From Neckera pumila (lineage: Eukaryota > Streptophyta > Bryopsida > Hypnales > Neckeraceae), in contig OZ018412.1 of assembly GCA_963969595.1 (NCBI GenBank), positions 7,504,501-7,568,500 on the forward strand: a DNA stretch of 64,000 bases, given 5' to 3'. The notes below the pieces were generated by a model. That model saw only the letters and a program-made list of their open reading frames with translations, did no database searches and was not told the origin of the DNA. Both the position numbers and the translations under genes were made by a program. Each line of letters opens with the position of its first letter. The first letter of the stretch is position 1. Of this stretch, positions 59,380 to 64,000 are shown piece by piece.

Positions 59380-60285
59380 TTAATCCCAAAAGACCATTGT
59401 GCCATCGGGGGACAAATGGGATTTCGAGCAAGTACCTATGGGCTACATTTTTGTCGTGATTTTCTGAATTTTTTTTTGAAGATAGAAAAATTATTAGGCT
59501 TCATGGGAATAAAAAAAAAATTTCAATCGGAAAATTTATGCCCAAATAAGCTCAAACAAGGGGATAGGGATAGCAAAATAAAAAAATTTTGCATTTTTTT
59601 TTGTTTTCCTTAATTTTTTCTTATAGATTATATTTTTGTCTATCTGGAAAGCTTTGATTCATTTCATTTGGATTTGTTATGAGAAAGTTATGGACAATCT
59701 TGTTTTATGGGCACTTGGAGCAAATTCCTAAAAAAATAAACTTGTAGGATTCATTTCTGAATGCAATTTTTTCTTAATTTTTCAAAAAAAGAGTTCCACA
59801 AGGTTTAGTTTTTTTGCTGGAACAATCTCACCATCGGAATTAGTGTTTTTTAATTCCATATAAAAGATATTAATATTTTGGATTTTCCTTCTATCTTGTA
59901 CCTACTTCTACTTAACAATTTTTTTAATAATGAAAATTAAGTTTTTTTGGATTTTTTTCTCCTAGACTCTCAACTCAATTCTCCACTATAAAGATTAAAA
60001 GCTCAAAAATAAAACATTTAAGTTAAAAATATTCAAAGTCATAAAATCTAGTCCCGCAACATGCTGAAGAATTTGTTTTTTTTACTTTAAATACAAATAT
60101 CTTGCCATTTGTGCAATCAAAAATTCTGATATTTTTTCCACTACATTGTTATATTAGTTAGGTATAAGATACTACGGTTAGATGTGAAAAAAAACAATTT
60201 TCAATTTTTTTTTTACTCTTTGCTAAAGAAAAAAAAAATTTGAGTGTTTTTGGCAAAAAAATGGCCTTGGTCATTTAGGGGTTAA
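59380..60285 (+). mobile_element. TTAA-flanked TIR element, copy H1 (complete ends)
   Basis: It runs from TTAATCCCAAAAGACCATTGTG to CCTTGGTCATTTAGGGGTTAA, 906 bp with TTAA at both ends (59380-59383 and 60282-60285). It aligns through its length by eye with copy H2, in the same orientation 430 bp downstream. The 65-codon frame at 59416-59613 lies inside it and is not a gene. Confidence 0.85.
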
Positions 60286-60713
60286 AATACTTTAACCCTG
60301 AAATATAAACACTTGTACTTGGATTTTGAATCAGTGACAATCAACTGACAAACCGACTGAAGTTGAGTGGTTATAGGGAAAAGAAAAAATCCTAAGCCAA
60401 AAGAAAGCTATACTTTTGGGTCCTCGAAGTGCTACGGAGTAGCCCTCTAGAGGCCTTAGATTTTTTATAATGGTCAAATTGAAATCAATAAATTGGCAAA
60501 ATTCCAACATTCAGCACCTTTCAAAATATATGTTCTAAAATATATATAAATCCACACTAATCCAAGATTTTAGACCTTTTAGCACATATGTGTCACAATT
60601 TTTGGCTCCCGAGCTTACCCACTTTAACAAAAAATTGATGTTAAATCTTTTCTTTTCATACAAGAGTGCTAGGCACCGAGCTAGGCACTTAAACGTCACC
60701 CTTCAACCTTCGA
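60286..60713. other. Spacer between two TTAA-family copies
   Basis: No gene. The motif AATCCAAGATTTTAGACC at 60560 is close to words in the fold-back region at 63845-63960. Confidence 0.4.
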
Positions 60714-61620
60714 TTAACCCCTAAAGGACCATTGTCCATTCGGCGGACATTGGGATTTTGGACAAGTCAGGCTGAAATTTTGTCTTGATTTCTGAATTTT
60801 TTTGAAGATAGAAAAATTGATAAGCTTTGTGTGAATATAATTTTTTTTCAATCGGTGTCCCGGATCAAAAGTTATGCCCAAATAAACAAAGGAGAGGGGA
60901 CATCAAAATAAATTTTTAAAAAATTCAAAAAAAAAATTGAATTTTTTTTCCTATAGATTTTATTTTTGTCTATCTGGAAAGCTTTTATTCATTCCATTTG
61001 GATTTGTTATGAGAAAGTTATGGACAATCTAATTTTTTGGGCACTTAGAGAATCTTCCTAAAAAAATAACTTGTAGGATTCATTTCTGAATGCAATTTTT
61101 ATAATTTAAAAAAAAAAAAAAATACCACAAGATTTCGTTTTTTTGCTAGAACAATCTCACCATTGGAATTAGAGCATTTTAATTCCATCTAAAAGATATT
61201 AATTATTTAGATTTTCCTTCTATCTTGTACCAACTTCTACTTAACAATTTTTTTAATAATGACATTAAGTTTTTTAGATTGTTTTTTTTGCCAGACACTA
61301 AATTCAATTCTCCACTATAGAGATTTAAAGCTCAAAACTCTATAGTGCAAAAAATTTAAGTTAAAAATGTTCAAAGTGAAAAAATCTAATCCTACTATGT
61401 GCTGAAAAACTTGTTTTTCTCACTTTAAATGCAAATATCTTGCAATTTGTGCGGTCAAAAATTCTGAAATTTTTTCCACACATTTTCATACTAGTTAGGT
61501 ATAAGATCCTATAGACTATGGTTAGATGTGAAAAAAAATTCAATTTTTTTTATTCTTTGCTATAAAAATGGCAGTTTAGAGTGTTTTTGGCAAAAATGGC
61601 CTTGATCCTTTAGGGGTTAA
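60714..61620 (+). mobile_element. TTAA-flanked TIR element, copy H2 (reference copy)
   Basis: It runs from TTAACCCCTAAAGGACCATTG to CCTTGATCCTTTAGGGGTTAA, 907 bp. The flanks outside TTAA (TTCGA and CAAAC) share nothing, so TTAA acts as the duplicated target. No ORF above 63 codons. The interior has no inverted symmetry beyond the ends, so it is not a simple hairpin MITE but may be an internally deleted derivative of a larger element. Confidence 0.88.
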
Positions 61621-61676
61621 CAAACATGAGTTCGCAAGTAACTCATTAACATCTATACAAGAGACATACTTAAAAC

Positions 61677-61967
61677 ATGCTAATTGTTATGTGGTTCCTC
61701 TTCAGGGGCTCTGTAATTTGGAGTGCTTCGCTGGATTGCAATGTAATCTGCTTCAATAACAACTCTTGGCCGCTCCAAAAGCTTGACCAGGTCTTATGGG
61801 AAGCCTTCATTGATCATGCATGGGTGGCGTGGTTCAAAACCACAAAGCTCTATGGTCTATATCCGGACAAGGAAGGTACCTTTCTTAGGCGGTTTGACAA
61901 TATTTGGTTCCAATTATATTTCCTTGGCAAGAAAACGCATCTCAAAATGAGTTGGCATGGAATCTAG
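61677..61967 (+). CDS. Open frame, possible gene fragment, unrecognised
   Basis: A 96-codon frame in a less AT-rich block. A CTTCAG at 61699-61704 could be an acceptor. The peptide is tryptophan-rich (KLDQVLWEAFIDHAWVAWFK, FLRRFDNIWFQLYFLGKK) and ends in a stop. It may be a transposon or host-gene fragment. I cannot name it. Confidence 0.3.
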   Translation: MLIVMWFLFRGSVIWSASLDCNVICFNNNSWPLQKLDQVLWEAFIDHAWVAWFKTTKLYGLYPDKEGTFLRRFDNIWFQLYFLGKKTHLKMSWHGI

Positions 61968-61979
61968 CTCAACCTAAGA

Positions 61980-63840
61980 TGGGTGCTTTCAACTGAGGTG
62001 GCAAGGGCCCTCCTAGGGGCAACAGGACTTGATAGCAGGTTTCACGGTTTGCTTGTGGTCTTGCTTTCTCTTGCCTAGTTTGATGTTACTAAAAAGGTGC
62101 TTTTGAAATTATTTTAGAAAATGTAGAAAGCTTTCCCAAGGACTTTGTCCTTTGATTATGTGTATTTTTTCCTTTACCAATGGAATTTGTCCATGAGTTT
62201 CAAGAAAAACAAATAAACATGCCAATTGTTATTAATTAGAAGCATTGTCTACCGTTACTCATTACAAAAAGTCTAGGCCCTGTAGAAGGCCATCTGACAA
62301 TCGGCCGGATGTGCAAATCCAGAGAATATATATATACATTTTTTTATTTTTTTATTTTTTTAAAAATAATGCAAAAAAAATTATATAGTTTTTAGTCCCA
62401 TTCTTATGTGGCATACACTGTGACAATGTTTTTGAGAAGAAAAATAAAATTATTATTATTTTTTTTTTAATTTTTCTTCTATAATTGCAAATTTTACTAT
62501 AGTTGCAGCGGCCCTCCGTAGGGTTTAGATTTCTTCTAATGTTATGTATACAATCATAGCTAGTATTGAAATAATTACTATCAATCAAATCCATCAAATA
62601 TGTAATTAAAAGAGCTAGAGTGACACTTCAATTTGCATACCTGTCACACATAAATAAATTCTTCAACTATTGTATCCAAAGGTTGTCTTTGGCACAATTT
62701 TGCCAAATAATTAATTAAAATCAAAATGTGTGGTTCAGCAATTCATTTTTAATTATTAAATTATTGGGTAGTTACTCAATAATTTTTTTTAATTTTTGGT
62801 AACCCTTCAAATGATTTCTAGAGTTGTATTAAGATGTCTTCATTACATACCTCCAAGTATAATATTTAGCAACCACTTCATATAGATTTGGAAGACAATT
62901 TCAATGTACTTGTGAAGATATGAACAAACAATTTCTTTATACAAGAAGGGTAGTAGTAGGTACAACAACCCATGTGGGATATATAAATCAGGATAAGTAG
63001 AAGCTTATCCATTCACACTTAGTTAAGTCAAAAGCAAAAATTGTGTTCAATGTAGAACTTCAAACCTCATTTTGGCATAGTAAAATAATTTTTTCAAAAA
63101 ACTTTGAACTAAGAAAAGTTGGGAATTCAATCTAAATTTCATCTTCAAAATTTTTTTTGAGATCGAGATTCTCCAATAAAAAGATATGGATAATTTTCAA
63201 AGAGGGGTTGGGAGGGACATTTTCTTTGACATTTTCAAACATCCTCTCTGAATATTGTCCATAACTTGTTTTTAGAGGCTAAAAATCACAAACAAATTTT
63301 TGGCTATAAAATTTAGCTTAATTTTCAACTTTTCTTAGTTCAAAATTTTTTGAAAAAAATTATTATACTATGCCAAAACAAGGTCTAAAGTTCCATATTG
63401 ACTACAATTCCAAAATTTTGACAATGAGTGGTCAAATTCTCATGTTCGAATTGTCCCATATCTTTTGAGGATTCATGATGGACAATGGATTTTGTTATAA
63501 AAACGACCTCTTCACTCAATGTTTAGAAAATATATGTTGGCATCAAGTTGTCTTGGTGTATTTTCCAACATTTTGGCTTTCTTTATAGACAATCAATTTT
63601 CCTTGAATTTGGCAAAGTGACTTATTAATTTTCAAAATTATTTGACTTTAAATTTTTTTAATTATTTTTTGCCAAAGGTGACCTCTGGCTATGGTGTATA
63701 TGAATAATTTCTTAGCGGAAAATCTAAACCAGATCTTCTTGTAAGAACTATTTCTGAGTCAAGACCGAGCATACCACAAATAAGTCCATACATAGTCAAT
63801 TTCGTTAAAATGGCGGCATTCCATTACAATGGCATGTTAT
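61980..63840. other. Intergenic, no gene seen
   Basis: AT-rich, with runs of TTTTTTATTTTTTTA near 62340. Two stretches (about 63090-63180 and 63270-63370) look partly like inverted copies of each other (GAAAAGTTG...AATTTT against AACTTTTCTTAGTTCAAA), a possible degenerate fold-back element. Confidence 0.35.
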
Positions 63841-63844
63841 TTCA

Positions 63845-63960
63845 GTTCAAAACGGCCGTTCTAAAATCTACATTTGCCATACATCCTAAAAATCTATGCT
63901 TGTCCTAGATATCTAAAATCTATACCAATCCTAGATTTTTTAGAACGGTCAGTTTGAAAT
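63845..63960. repeat. Fold-back repeat with AACGGCCGTTCTAAAATCTA
   Basis: The left arm GTTCAAAACGGCCGTTCTAA (63845 on) and the right arm TTTTTTAGAACGGTCAGTTT (about 63936-63955) are imperfect inverted repeats around a spacer of about 60 bp. Related words occur at 48280-48345, so this is a dispersed family. Confidence 0.5.
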
Positions 63961-64000
63961 CTACACTGTTTATTTGTTCCTAGCGAGGTTCCTAGATGTT

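Overview
The window reads as a repeat-dense, AT-rich nuclear genome of a land plant. Host genes are few, broken into short exons and spaced far apart. Plant signals are an F-box gene (14235-15335), the first two exons of a plant-type NRPB11 gene (RNA polymerase II subunit 11, 12759-13034, minus), a PIF/Harbinger element with its transposase and Myb-like partner, a TRIM-like retroelement, CACTA-type MITEs and a fragment of mitochondrial 26S rRNA. A minus-strand gene at about 55.4-57.0 kb has motifs reminiscent of flagellar microtubule proteins. If that is right, the host makes motile sperm (fern, lycophyte, bryophyte or similar), which is inference.

Layout. 0-5.7 kb: a tandem repeat ending in a perfect hairpin, a copy of a TTAA-flanked repeat family, and a 1.2-kb inverted-repeat element. 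5.7-11.1 kb: no clear gene, with weak traces of an LTR element. 11.1-15.4 kb: a cluster of gene-like exons on the minus strand including NRPB11, then a TRIM-like element, then the F-box gene. 16.1-18.3 kb: tandem repeats and two TTAA-family copies. 18.96-24.99 kb: a decayed LINE (endonuclease, reverse transcriptase, RNase H) interrupted by a CACTA MITE and a second DNA element. 25.0-26.8 kb: two more TTAA-family copies. 27-32.6 kb: scattered possible minus-strand exons, a hairpin MITE and a 134-bp CA microsatellite. 34.4-36.3 kb: a TTAA-family copy carrying two nested elements. 38.12-46.90 kb: an 8.8-kb Harbinger locus with TAA target duplications, inserted in an open frame of a minus-strand gene and itself split by a 3.6-kb CCGG-rich insertion. 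47.7 kb: a mitochondrial rRNA fragment. 49-52 kb: more repeats. 55.4-57.0 kb: the flagellar-like gene. 58-62 kb: a TA-flanked MITE, a tRNA-like SINE head and two neighbouring TTAA-family copies.

The genes do not form a pathway. The main story is layered transposition. The commonest repeat is a non-coding family of about 0.9 kb whose copies end in inverted CCCCTAAAGGAYC and sit between TTAA tetranucleotides, a piggyBac-like signature that would be unusual for a plant. The most striking composite is the Harbinger locus, where the host frame, the transposase, the partner protein and the inserted element can each be traced through their breaks. All calls come from reading the sequence and from remembered family features. 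No database search was possible.
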